The notes under the pieces are model-generated. The model saw only the letters and a program-made list of their open reading frames with translations. It made no database searches and had not been told where the DNA came from. This document shows, piece by piece, positions 54,624-63,697 of a stretch of DNA of 64,000 nucleotides; position 1 is the stretch's first letter, and each line of letters begins with the position of its first letter. The stretch is from the NCBI RefSeq assembly GCF_003610635.1, contig NZ_RAQJ01000001.1:124001-188000 (forward strand). The letters are read 5' to 3'. Position numbers and translations under genes: made by a program. The DNA is from Ichthyenterobacterium magnum (GTDB lineage: Bacteria; Bacteroidota; Bacteroidia; Flavobacteriales; Flavobacteriaceae).

Positions 54624-55445
54624 TCACTTAGTTGACTTCTTATAAATATGTGGGTTTTTACGAATTCCTTTTTTAAAGATTTTTCGTAAAAGCATTCTCA
54701 GGCTTGCATCAATATCTAGCACTAAATTAGTTAGCGTGTCATTTGGTCTTCCTCTAAATTTTGTGACATGAAACTTGTCTGTTTCTTTTAAAGGCATATC
54801 ACTAAAATAATAATTAGAAATGCAGCATCTACTCTTATCTACAGTAACCTTATTTACTGAATGCCACGAGGCATCATGAGTAGCCATAACTGCCAGCCTG
54901 TTAAACTTACTTTCTAAAACAAGTGGTTCTTTTTTGGGCCCATTAGGCCATAACTCTAAATGCCCGCCATTTTTTGTTTCCCAATCTGGAGTAACATAAT
55001 ATAATAAATTAAACACTCGCCATCGTTCTCTTTCTGCATCATGAGAATTATCTAAATGAGGATGCAAAAAATTATCTTTTGCCATTAATGAAATGCCTCC
55101 TGCATAAAGCGACTCATCTGCATAAAGCGACTCTACATTACATATCTCACCAATAAGCTTTACAATTTTTTTATCTTGAAAAGCATAAATAACATCTTCT
55201 AATAATTTATGATGCGCATCCATTTGAGCAGAAACATATTTATACTCACGAATACTTTTTAAAGACCTCATTTCTGTTTTATCAGGAAAAACCTCAAAAC
55301 ATTTTTTGGCAATGTCATCTGGTAGTAAATCGTCTATATAAAAATAACCAATTGTTGACAGAGAATTTTCATACATGTCTTGAATGGTTCTAATTCTATT
55401 TTTTATAGAATTATAAATATGATCTATTATTTCTTCTTTAGTCAA
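54624..55445 (-). CDS. 2-oxoglutarate/Fe(II)-dependent oxygenase (prolyl-4-hydroxylase-like)
   Basis: The 273-residue product has the iron ligands HPHLDNSHDAERERWR (HxD) near residue 128 and a distal His at ASWHSVNKV near 187, followed by the Arg of SRCC-type sequence. The middle contains LLYYVTPDW and NGGHLELW. The start is TTG 55445, 7 bases after the glycosyltransferase stop; the next Met is at residue 20. It sits at the edge of the polysaccharide cluster and may modify a sugar or peptide there, but the substrate is unknown. Confidence 0.8.
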   Translation of the reverse strand: MTKEEIIDHIYNSIKNRIRTIQDMYENSLSTIGYFYIDDLLPDDIAKKCFEVFPDKTEMRSLKSIREYKYVSAQMDAHHKLLEDVIYAFQDKKIVKLIGEICNVESLYADESLYAGGISLMAKDNFLHPHLDNSHDAERERWRVFNLLYYVTPDWETKNGGHLELWPNGPKKEPLVLESKFNRLAVMATHDASWHSVNKVTVDKSRCCISNYYFSDMPLKETDKFHVTKFRGRPNDTLTNLVLDIDASLRMLLRKIFKKGIRKNPHIYKKSTK

Positions 55446-55452
55446 AATGAAA

Positions 55453-56574
55453 TTAATTAAATAATGTTATAAACTGTTTTGCATTTTTTTTTGATGAATA
55501 TAAATCTAATGTTTCTAATCTATTTGTACTTATTTCATAATCTAAATTAAAAACATCATTTACTATATTTATATACTCTTCTCTTGTATTTACTACAAAA
55601 CATAAATCTAAAATAGATTTATCATCAACGATATTATTATTTACCACTACATGCTTTCCTTTATATAAAGCATTAAAAACCTTCAGCTTAGTACCAGACT
55701 TCTGATTTGAATACAATACATTTACATGTGCATTCTCTATCAACTCATCAAGTTTTTTATTTGATTGTAATTCTTTAAAAATACAATTAGAATTATTAGA
55801 GATTAATTTTTCGATTTTTTTAGGTTTTGTTGAACTCGCTATTATTAATTTATGATTTAAATTTTTAAAAATATCGATTAAAAACATAACAGATTGCACG
55901 TTTGAAGGTGACGTTAAATCACCATGATACAATGCATATTTCTCTGCATCATCATTAATTAAACTATTATTCTCATTAATTTCATTATTACCATGAAAAA
56001 CGGGAATAAAACTCACATGTGAATCAAATCGTTTAGAAAAAAAACTATAATCATATTTTGACAATGTAATTATCTTTTCTGCTTCTTTTAAAATGGACTG
56101 ATATCGTCTTAATTTTAAAGCTTCAAAATAATAACTGATTTTTTTTACCCAATTGTTTTCACTTTTAGCTAACCCAAAAATGTATTGATGTTCTACATTA
56201 TGAGTTCTAACATATACTGGAAATTTAAATGTATTATTAACAAGTACAGAAGTACTATGTAAACCCTCAAATAAAACTGGTTTATTTATTTTTTTTAAGT
56301 TTAAACAAAGATGTTTATTATCCCTAGATTTTACACGAAACGGGAGCCAATGAAAAAAATTAAACAAAGATGTATTTCTTTTATAGGCATGTACCTCTTC
56401 ACAGAGTTCTTTTAGAGGCCCAATATCTTTTCTGTCTTTATAATAATAATGTAAATAAATTTTTACACCTTCAAGAGCAAGGGCTTCAATCTTATAAAAA
56501 ACATCAATAACACCACCAAAATTAGGCGGATATGGGTTATCAAAAGTGACAATTTGAATTTCTTTTAAACTCAT
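55453..56574 (-). CDS. Glycosyltransferase, GT4-like fold
   Basis: The 373-residue product has a two-Rossmann-fold layout: N-terminal DNPYPPNFGGVIDVFYKIEAL (glycine loop) and C-terminal acceptor/donor half with LYSNQKSGTKLKVFNALYKG near residue 290. EYINIVNDVFNLD occurs at the end. It probably adds one sugar of the surface polysaccharide at the inner membrane. It is co-oriented with the oxygenase gene and 7 bases away. Confidence 0.8.
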   Translation of the reverse strand: MSLKEIQIVTFDNPYPPNFGGVIDVFYKIEALALEGVKIYLHYYYKDRKDIGPLKELCEEVHAYKRNTSLFNFFHWLPFRVKSRDNKHLCLNLKKINKPVLFEGLHSTSVLVNNTFKFPVYVRTHNVEHQYIFGLAKSENNWVKKISYYFEALKLRRYQSILKEAEKIITLSKYDYSFFSKRFDSHVSFIPVFHGNNEINENNSLINDDAEKYALYHGDLTSPSNVQSVMFLIDIFKNLNHKLIIASSTKPKKIEKLISNNSNCIFKELQSNKKLDELIENAHVNVLYSNQKSGTKLKVFNALYKGKHVVVNNNIVDDKSILDLCFVVNTREEYINIVNDVFNLDYEISTNRLETLDLYSSKKNAKQFITLFN

Positions 56575-56632
56575 TTTTACAAATCTAACGCATTTGAATC
56601 ATAAATCTAAAGGGTTAATAGAAGAAAACTAT

Positions 56633-56640
56633 TATTTTTG
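56633..56640 (+). promoter_or_regulatory. -7 box for the GT2 gene
   Basis: TATTTTTG, an exact -7 match, ends 17 bases before the ATG at 56658. No -33 TTG at the right spacing is seen. Confidence 0.5.
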
Positions 56641-56657
56641 CTTCAATCAAAAAAATA

Positions 56658-57590
56658 ATGCCGCAACAAATATCTGTAGTCATACCTCTTTATAATAAAG
56701 AAAAGCATATAGCAAGTACTTTAATGAGTGTCTTGGCTCAAACTTTTAAAGATTATGAAGTTATTATTATTAATGATGGTTCTACTGATAATAGTGTAAA
56801 AATTGTTAAATCATTTTCTGATCAACGTATTAAACTTTTTACTACAAAAAACAAAGGTGCAGCACATGCAAGAAATTATGGTATAAAAAAAGCTACTTCA
56901 AATTTTGTTGCACTATTAGATGCAGACGATTATTGGTTTCCTTTTTATTTAGCTAAACAAAACAGTCTCATTAATAAATATCCTAAACAACATGTATTTT
57001 CGACAGCTCAAAAAATTTATAAATATGGAAGACATTACCCTTGTACATACTCGGTTAATTTTGGGCTAGAAAGTGATGGGGTAACAAATTATTTTAAGTC
57101 TAGCACAATAAGTTCTATTATCCACTCATCATCGATAGTAATCCATAAAGATGTTTTTAAAAACGTTGGAATGTTTAATCAAAAAATCATGAGTGGTCAA
57201 GATACAGACCTTTGGATTAGAATAGGTTTAAAATACCCCATTGTATTTAGTACAAAAATATGTTCAGTATACAATTTTGTTTCTGATGGGTTGTTTAAAT
57301 CTACTCACTCAATGAAACAAAAAATTGATTTATCACCTTATGAAGTGTTTGAAAAAAACAATTCTGATTTAAAAAAATTTTTAGACCTCAATCGATACGC
57401 TTTAGCTATTCAGTCTAAATTATGGAATGATAAAAAAAGCTTTAAGGCTTTAACTTCTAAAATAGAATTAAGCAATCTTAACAAAAAGCAACGCTTTTTG
57501 TTAAAGCAAAATAAAAATACACTTTTAATGTTTATAAAAATTAAAGAAAACCTTTCTAAATTAGGGATACAACTAAGTACTTACAAATAA
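56658..57590 (+). CDS. Glycosyltransferase family 2
   Basis: The 310-residue product has VVIPLYNKEKHIASTLMSVL at the start, VIIINDGSTDNS near residue 35 and LLDADDYWFPFYLA near 84 (the DXD-type metal site). MSGQDTDLWIRIG near 173 carries the ED-like acid pair of GT-A enzymes. It is cytoplasmic/peripheral and transfers one sugar in the cluster. Its 3' end overlaps the convergent FdtA-like gene by 18 bases. Confidence 0.88.
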   Translation: MPQQISVVIPLYNKEKHIASTLMSVLAQTFKDYEVIIINDGSTDNSVKIVKSFSDQRIKLFTTKNKGAAHARNYGIKKATSNFVALLDADDYWFPFYLAKQNSLINKYPKQHVFSTAQKIYKYGRHYPCTYSVNFGLESDGVTNYFKSSTISSIIHSSSIVIHKDVFKNVGMFNQKIMSGQDTDLWIRIGLKYPIVFSTKICSVYNFVSDGLFKSTHSMKQKIDLSPYEVFEKNNSDLKKFLDLNRYALAIQSKLWNDKKSFKALTSKIELSNLNKKQRFLLKQNKNTLLMFIKIKENLSKLGIQLSTYK

Positions 57591-57965
57591 TTTAAACCTA
57601 TTATAATCTCTAATATAATCTTTCTCATCAAACTCAGTAGAAGCTAAAACAAGGCATACAGATCCAGATGAAAAATCATCTATTTCTCTCCAAATACCTG
57701 ACGGTATAAAAAGCCCTTTATTTGGTTTATTAAGCATAATAGTTTTTTTATTGATACCATCATCAATAGTAACTTCAAAGCTTCCGCTTAAAGGAATAAT
57801 AAATGATTGTTGCTTAATATGTGCGTGACCACCTCTATAAGCATCACTAGGCACATCATACAAATAGTAAATACGTTTAATTGCAAAAGGAATAAGGTTT
57901 TTTTCAATTACCGCTAATTTTCCTCTTTTTTCATGAACATTCGGAATATTTATTATATCGACCAA
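57573..57965 (-). CDS. FdtA/QdtA-family cupin (dTDP-sugar 3,4-ketoisomerase-like)
   Basis: The 130-residue cupin has KRIYYLYDVPSDAYRGGHAH near residue 29, a His-rich metal-independent active site (GGHAHIKQQSF), then FIPSGIWREIDDFSSGSVCL near 91. The family isomerises dTDP-4-keto-6-deoxyglucose to the 3-keto sugar, the step before amination to Fuc3N or Qui3N. The start is TTG 57965 (VDIINIPNVHEKRG). It fits with the DegT aminotransferase at the right edge. Confidence 0.85.
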   Translation of the reverse strand: MVDIINIPNVHEKRGKLAVIEKNLIPFAIKRIYYLYDVPSDAYRGGHAHIKQQSFIIPLSGSFEVTIDDGINKKTIMLNKPNKGLFIPSGIWREIDDFSSGSVCLVLASTEFDEKDYIRDYNRFKLFVST

Positions 57966-57991
57966 ATTTAATGTGTTTTTTAATTACTAGC

Positions 57992-59068
57992 TTAATTTAA
58001 TAACTTTTTCCAAACTTTAGCTATAGATACCATAGAAAAAGGCTCTGCACTTTTTTTAGCATTAAATTTACATGTTTCATACAAACTAGTATCATTTATA
58101 AAACGATTCATAGCTTCGGCTAATGCATTAGAATTATAATTTTCTACTAAAAGCCCATTTTTCTCATTTATAATAATTTCATTAGGTCCAGACATACAAT
58201 CTACAGATATTACAGGCACACCCAAAGCTAAAGATTCTATAAGAGAGCGTGGAAACCCTTCGTAATGGCTTGTTAATACAGTAAATTGTGCAGCCTTTAC
58301 ATATCTGTATGGGTTAGGCATAAAAGGCACAAAACGAACATTATCTTTTAAGTTTAATCCTGCAACTTTATGCTTTAACAAATTAATATCTAATCCATTA
58401 CCTAAAAGTATTAAATCTATCCCTTTTTGTGGCAATTGAGACTCATAATAAGATTGAATTAATAAACTAATATTTTTAACATTATCTACTAATCTCCCAA
58501 AAAACAATATGTATGGCTTACTTGTGACCTTATTATTTATTTCTATAGGCTCTACCGGATTATAGATTGTTGTAACATTATTAAACCCATATTCTGCAAT
58601 AATTTTTTCTTCAATTTGTTTCGACACAGCCACAATTTTATAAGCATCTTTATAAAGGTACCTTGATATAAATTTAGGTTTAACAAAATAAGTACCCAAG
58701 TTATAACTCCTAACACAATAAATGGTTTTTTTAGGATTAAACAGTAATCTAGAAACTCCTATCTCCCTAAAAAATGAAGACCTAGATCTATTATCTATAA
58801 CAAAGTCAAAATTATTTGTTTTAAGATAATTCTTAAAAATTATAAATTTTTTGACTTTAGATATAAATGATTTACCCTTTTCAATTTCTCCTAAATTTAA
58901 TAGTTCACCAGCATATTTATAATCAATTTCTGGCAAAATAGTAACAACATGTACTTTATAATCTAGGCTATCTAACATTATTGATAACAGTGCTGATGAA
59001 CGCTCTGCGCCTCCATTAGCCAATGAAGAAACCACAATACATACTTTTTTCTTATTTGATTTTGGCAT
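57992..59068 (-). CDS. Glycosyltransferase family 4
   Basis: The 358-residue product has VVSSLANGGAERSSALLSIM at the N-terminus, the GT4-type SYNLGTYFVKPK region, ILFFGRLVDNVKNISLLIQS near residue 187 and the nucleotide-sugar-binding end HYEGFPRSLIESLALGVPVI near 268. It assembles the surface glycan. Confidence 0.88.
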   Translation of the reverse strand: MPKSNKKKVCIVVSSLANGGAERSSALLSIMLDSLDYKVHVVTILPEIDYKYAGELLNLGEIEKGKSFISKVKKFIIFKNYLKTNNFDFVIDNRSRSSFFREIGVSRLLFNPKKTIYCVRSYNLGTYFVKPKFISRYLYKDAYKIVAVSKQIEEKIIAEYGFNNVTTIYNPVEPIEINNKVTSKPYILFFGRLVDNVKNISLLIQSYYESQLPQKGIDLILLGNGLDINLLKHKVAGLNLKDNVRFVPFMPNPYRYVKAAQFTVLTSHYEGFPRSLIESLALGVPVISVDCMSGPNEIIINEKNGLLVENYNSNALAEAMNRFINDTSLYETCKFNAKKSAEPFSMVSIAKVWKKLLN

Positions 59069-59083
59069 TAAAAGTTATCTTTG
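59056..59083 (+). promoter_or_regulatory. Promoter of the 59106 glycosyltransferase gene
   Basis: TTG (59056-59058), a 17-base spacer and TATCTTTG (59076-59083) fit the consensus; the -7 box sits in a GTTATC-TTT-GATAAC palindrome (59074-59088). The ATG is 23 bases further. Confidence 0.6.
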
Positions 59084-59105
59084 ATAACAAAAATATGTAA
59101 TATTA

Positions 59106-60248
59106 ATGAAGATTTTATTAATAGGAGAATATAATAGGGCTCATAAATTTTTAAAAGAAGGTCTTATTAAATTAAACCACGAAGCTATTGTAGTTGGTCT
59201 AAATGATGGATTTAAAAAAGTAGATGTTGATATATTAATAAAACCATATTTAGAAAAAGGTATCCTAAAAAAAATTCGTGTTCTATTTTTTAAGCTTTTT
59301 AGGTATGATTTACATTCTTATTTTACTAAACGTCAAATCATTAAACATAAAAACAAACTTTCTGGATATGATGTAATACAATTTATTAACGAAAGCTCTT
59401 TTTTATGTCAAGCCAAAACAGAAAAAGAAATAATTAACCTTCTAACTCAATGGAATAAAAAAGTTTTTTTACTGTCATGTGGTACAGATTACCCAAGTGT
59501 TAAATATGCTTTCGATAAAAAACTTAGATATTCAATACTAACACCTTATTTCGAAAAACGCTTACCAAAAAGTAGTTTTTCTTTAGGATTGAAATACTTA
59601 GAACCTGAATTCATAGAATTACACAAACATATGTATAATACTATTGAAGGTGTTATCTCATGTGATCTTGATTACACCATCCCTCTAAAAGACAATTTTA
59701 AACATTTAGGTTTAATTCCTCATGCAATTAATACTGACAAAATTGCCTTTACACCTTTAAAAATAAGTGATAAAATCGTTATATTTCATGGCATAAACAG
59801 AAATAATTACTATAAAAAGGGTAATGATATCTTCGAAAAAGCTTTAGAGATTGTTAAAGGAAATTATAATGAAAAGATTAAAATAATTACAGTTGAAAAT
59901 CTTCCTTATCATAATTACATTAAAGCTTTTGATGAAGCCCATATTTTTTTAGATCAGGTTTTTGCTTATGATCAAGGCTACAATGCTTTAGAGGCTATGG
60001 CAAAAGGCAAGGTTGTATTTACAGGTGCAGAACAAGAATGGCTCGATTATTATAACTTAAAAAAAGATACAGTAGCAATTAATGCATTGCCAGACGAAAA
60101 AGCTATCGCCAAAAAAATAGAGTGGCTTATTTTAAACCCTGAAAAACTTATAGAGATTTCTAAACAAGGAAGAGCATTTGTTGAAAAAGAGCATTATTAT
60201 ATTAAATGCGCTAAACAGTATTTAAATAAATGGCAAACTAATTTTTAA
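59106..60248 (+). CDS. Glycosyltransferase (GT4/GT1-like)
   Basis: The 380-residue product has a GT-B type layout: N-terminal LIGEYNRAHKFLKEGLIKLN and C-terminal IFHGINRNNYYKKGNDIFEK near residue 225, then AHIFLDQVFAYDQGYNALEA near 280 and MAKGKVVFTGAEQEWLDYYN. Weak similarity only to named families, so the donor is unknown. Its last bases overlap the opposite-strand pseudogene. Confidence 0.8.
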   Translation: MKILLIGEYNRAHKFLKEGLIKLNHEAIVVGLNDGFKKVDVDILIKPYLEKGILKKIRVLFFKLFRYDLHSYFTKRQIIKHKNKLSGYDVIQFINESSFLCQAKTEKEIINLLTQWNKKVFLLSCGTDYPSVKYAFDKKLRYSILTPYFEKRLPKSSFSLGLKYLEPEFIELHKHMYNTIEGVISCDLDYTIPLKDNFKHLGLIPHAINTDKIAFTPLKISDKIVIFHGINRNNYYKKGNDIFEKALEIVKGNYNEKIKIITVENLPYHNYIKAFDEAHIFLDQVFAYDQGYNALEAMAKGKVVFTGAEQEWLDYYNLKKDTVAINALPDEKAIAKKIEWLILNPEKLIEISKQGRAFVEKEHYYIKCAKQYLNKWQTNF

Positions 60249-61068
60249 CTCTTGGAGATCTTAACTCCAAAGACACTCTAGTTATATCTTTATTTTTGTT
60301 TACTGCTGCTCCATGAATTAAAAAGGGCGTAAATATTGATGCTTCTCCCTTTTTAGGGTTAGGTCTTACCATTTTAATAGTCCATTTTTTTGTTTCTAAA
60401 ATACATGGCACTTAATAAGTATTCTCATTTATTTTTCCGTCTTTGCTTTTAGTTCTTAAAATTTCATGCTCTGAAATTAAGTGGCTTTTAGGCAAAACTG
60501 GCAAAGATGAATTTTCATTACACCCTTCTATTGGAATCTAAACATTTATAATATCTTCCCAATAGCTCAAATAACCATCTCGATGTGGTGGATTGATATC
60601 CAATGAATTTGGTCTACTTATTCTAATTTGTATATGTGTTTTTTTCAATTCTTCAACCTAGGACGTTAATTTATAACCTAAAACATTTCCAAATTGATTT
60701 GTTAATTTATCTATATCGAAATCAAAATCTGAGTTTTCAAGATTACGAGTAATTTCAATTATTTTATTATGCAAATCATCTGACGTAACAACTTTATGAT
60801 ACTTATCTAATGAAAATGTTTGCTCATCAAAATCTACATTATGTTGTCGAATCGCTTTTATTACATTGTTGGTAATTGACTGCTTTAATTTTTCAAAATC
60901 TTGTTTAACAAAAGCATTTACAATTGTATAGCCATCATTTTTCCATGGCATTTTTGAAATAACATTGTTTTCTTTTTTAAACAACAGCTTTTTTCTCTAA
61001 AAAAAAATCGCCTTCAACATCAAAACGGTATACATCTTGGTTAATAAATAAATACAGGATTTATTCAT
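60238..61068 (-). pseudogene. Phytanoyl-CoA dioxygenase-like 2OG oxygenase pseudogene
   Basis: The frame from 60984 to 60238 is exactly 249 codons long. It translates as an iron oxygenase throughout, but is cut by stops at 60658 (TAG), 60538 (TAG) and 60412 (TAA) with no frameshift. It keeps the iron ligands: PPHRDGYLSYWED (HxD) and FLIHGAAVNKN, then ITRVSLELRSPR (2OG-binding Arg). Upstream of 60984 a second frame reads NQDVYRFDVEGDFFLEKKA, so one or two compensating frameshifts probably also broke the N-terminus, whose ATG may be the one directly after the flippase stop (61066-61068). The intact first piece alone (60658-60984) would be a 108-residue protein with no active site. Confidence 0.8.
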
Positions 61069-62352
61069 TTATGTTTTTTTAATTCTAAAGTAATTCCAAA
61101 TTGCAAAAGCAACAATAACAAAATATATAATGTATCTATAAAAATGTGCCATAACAACACCTTGTACTCCATATAAATCTACATAGTATTTTGATAAAAA
61201 ATAAAAAAGCCCTAATGAAATTAGCTCTGTAATAATGAAGCTAATTAGCATCTTTTTTGCCAAAAATTGATGTGACATTACCAAAGCTGCTAATCTTACA
61301 AAATCTCCTAAAAGTTGCCATTTAAACAAAGGTTCCATTCCAATAAAATTGGGGTAAATTATTTCAATTACTAATTCTCTAAATACGTAAATTAAAATCA
61401 TTCCTAAGCCAAATAGCGGAAGCAATGTTTTATAAATATTAAAAACTTCTGCTTTAAATGCTTTGCCTCTATTTATTCTAGCAAACTTAGGAATTACATA
61501 AAGTGTAAACAAACTAGATGAAAACACCATGTAATTTTTAGAAATAAAATTCATCGCGGTCCAATGACCTGCATCAGTAATACTAATCTTATTTGTAATC
61601 ATTGTTCTTATATCCAACTCAATATAATTTACAAGTACTGTAGACACAATAGACATTAATGTAAAAGCCAATAACTCTTTTATGTATGGTACTTTAAAAT
61701 TAATCTTACTAACATTTAAATGTTCTTTAAGTCTAACGCCAAAAACATATAATGTAATTATAATTTGAACTATTGGCGTTATAATAATTGATAACAAAAC
61801 GCCTTTTAGGCTAAAATTATACAGCCCTATTAAAAGTAAAACAATTGATAAAATATAACTTATTAAATCAATCTTTGCATATTTTTTATAATCTGACAGA
61901 CCATTAATAATGCCTACAAAAACTTTATTAACACCTATAACAATTGGCATAAATGCTAATATCTGTATTATACCTATAAACTTGAGTGTATCAAATAGCC
62001 TAACAGAAATCCATGAGGCATTAAAAAAAAGTGTGATAGAAGTTAACAAAGAACCTATTAGTAGAAATACGAATGTAGTAGAAAACAATTTTTGAAGCTG
62101 TAATTTATCTTCTCGATTTTCTGAAACATTTTTTACAACACCATTAAATACTCCCAAAGATGAAGTGCTTGCTATAATCTGCATTAAATTTCTAAGCTGT
62201 CCAATTTTAGCAATACCAGCTTCACCAAGTGTCACAGCTAATACCCTTTGAACACCTAAAGAAATTAATAATCTCACAAAAACCACAATGGAGTTTAGTG
62301 ATATTATTTTTAACAAAAGATTGTTTTTAAGTATGTTTTTAAATTTGGACAC
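61069..62352 (-). CDS. O-antigen/polysaccharide flippase (Wzx-like, MATE/MOP superfamily)
   Basis: The 427-residue protein has about 12-14 hydrophobic helices. It has LGEAGIAKIGQLRNLMQIIA near residue 42, SLGVFNGVVKNVSEN near 65 and the C-terminal GDFVRLAALVMSHQFLAKKM near 345, as in Wzx family proteins. It flips undecaprenyl-linked repeats across the inner membrane. It is paralogous to the next gene upstream (62393-63697). Confidence 0.87.
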   Translation of the reverse strand: MSKFKNILKNNLLLKIISLNSIVVFVRLLISLGVQRVLAVTLGEAGIAKIGQLRNLMQIIASTSSLGVFNGVVKNVSENREDKLQLQKLFSTTFVFLLIGSLLTSITLFFNASWISVRLFDTLKFIGIIQILAFMPIVIGVNKVFVGIINGLSDYKKYAKIDLISYILSIVLLLIGLYNFSLKGVLLSIIITPIVQIIITLYVFGVRLKEHLNVSKINFKVPYIKELLAFTLMSIVSTVLVNYIELDIRTMITNKISITDAGHWTAMNFISKNYMVFSSSLFTLYVIPKFARINRGKAFKAEVFNIYKTLLPLFGLGMILIYVFRELVIEIIYPNFIGMEPLFKWQLLGDFVRLAALVMSHQFLAKKMLISFIITELISLGLFYFLSKYYVDLYGVQGVVMAHFYRYIIYFVIVAFAIWNYFRIKKT

Positions 62353-62392
62353 AAATTTTAGTTTGCTTGATTTATTACAAATTAAGGCTTAT

Positions 62393-63697
62393 TTATGCTT
62401 TATCATCTTCAGAAATAACGCCAAAAAGAGAGCTGCTAAATAATAGTAACACAATACCATAGTGCATTAAGTAACTTACAAAATGCCCCATTACAGCTCC
62501 TTTAACACCAAATGCATCTATGAGGTAAACACTAGAAAAATACATCATTATCACCAAAGATATTTCAATAATAATAAAATGAGTAAACATTTTTTTTGCT
62601 AAAAACTGATATGCAATAACAACAGACAATACTTTAACAAAATCTCCTAAGAGTTGCCAAAAAAACAGGTTTTCAACGGGTTTAAAATCTTCAGAAAAAA
62701 CAAGCGTTACAATAAATGGTTTCAACAAATAAATAATTATTAGACCTAATGTAAAAATTGGTATAACCGACTTATAAAAGCTAAACACTTCGTTTCTAAA
62801 ATCTTTTTTATTATCAATTTCATTAAATCTAGGTAATATATATAAGGTCATTATAGAACTAATAAACATTAGGTAATAATCAGAAATTCTATTCATCGCT
62901 TCCCAATAACCTGCATCTTTTATTCCTATAGAATCGATTATATAATTTCTAATACATATTGAAACTATGGGTATTGCTATTGCAGATACTAATGCCATTA
63001 AAGCAAAAGGTCCTAATTTTTTTAAAATTTCTGCACTAATATTAGATATTTTAATTTGGGAAACTAAGTTTTTTCTATTTACAATACCAACTAGAGTTAT
63101 TAAAAAAATTAACGAAGGCGCAATTACCGCTGCAACTAATGCACCATCTATATTATCTTGGTAAATTAACAGTAATGTTACTAAAAGACCTAGTACTTGA
63201 CCAATGATATTAATAATGAGCAACATTTTATAGTTAGAAAACCCATTCATGATTGAAAAACTAAAAAGGTTTAATGAATAAAATGGAAGTGCTAATGCCA
63301 TTATTTTAATTACATAAGCATAATTATAGTTTGATGAAAATAAAAAATCATTAATTGTACTCGCATTATAATAGCATGTAAATGAAACTAATATTGTAAA
63401 AAAGAAACCAATATAATAAGCTGTAGATAATGTTTTACTAAGCTTAACGGCATCATCTTTATATTGTGCAATGGTTTTAACAACACCATTATAAATGCCT
63501 AAAATAGAAAACGACTGTATTGCGCTTAAAAAATTTCTTAGGTTGCCAATAAGCGCCATCCCTTCTACTCCAATAAATATTGCAATGGCCTTAGAGGTTA
63601 AAATACCTGCAAAAATCTTAGTGATTATTGTTGCAGTATTTAAATGTGCGACTTTAAATAACACATTATTATTAATATACTTAAGTAGGTTTTTCAA
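62393..63697 (-). CDS. Second O-antigen/polysaccharide flippase (Wzx-like)
   Basis: The 434-residue protein aligns along its length with its neighbour: IGVEGMALIGNLRNFLSAIQ near residue 42, SILGIYNGVVKTIAQYK and GDFVKVLSVVIAYQFLAKKM at the C-terminus. The helix pattern is the same. Two flippases side by side suggest an old tandem duplication with divergence. It starts immediately after the DegT gene's stop. Confidence 0.87.
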   Translation of the reverse strand: MKNLLKYINNNVLFKVAHLNTATIITKIFAGILTSKAIAIFIGVEGMALIGNLRNFLSAIQSFSILGIYNGVVKTIAQYKDDAVKLSKTLSTAYYIGFFFTILVSFTCYYNASTINDFLFSSNYNYAYVIKIMALALPFYSLNLFSFSIMNGFSNYKMLLIINIIGQVLGLLVTLLLIYQDNIDGALVAAVIAPSLIFLITLVGIVNRKNLVSQIKISNISAEILKKLGPFALMALVSAIAIPIVSICIRNYIIDSIGIKDAGYWEAMNRISDYYLMFISSIMTLYILPRFNEIDNKKDFRNEVFSFYKSVIPIFTLGLIIIYLLKPFIVTLVFSEDFKPVENLFFWQLLGDFVKVLSVVIAYQFLAKKMFTHFIIIEISLVIMMYFSSVYLIDAFGVKGAVMGHFVSYLMHYGIVLLLFSSSLFGVISEDDKA

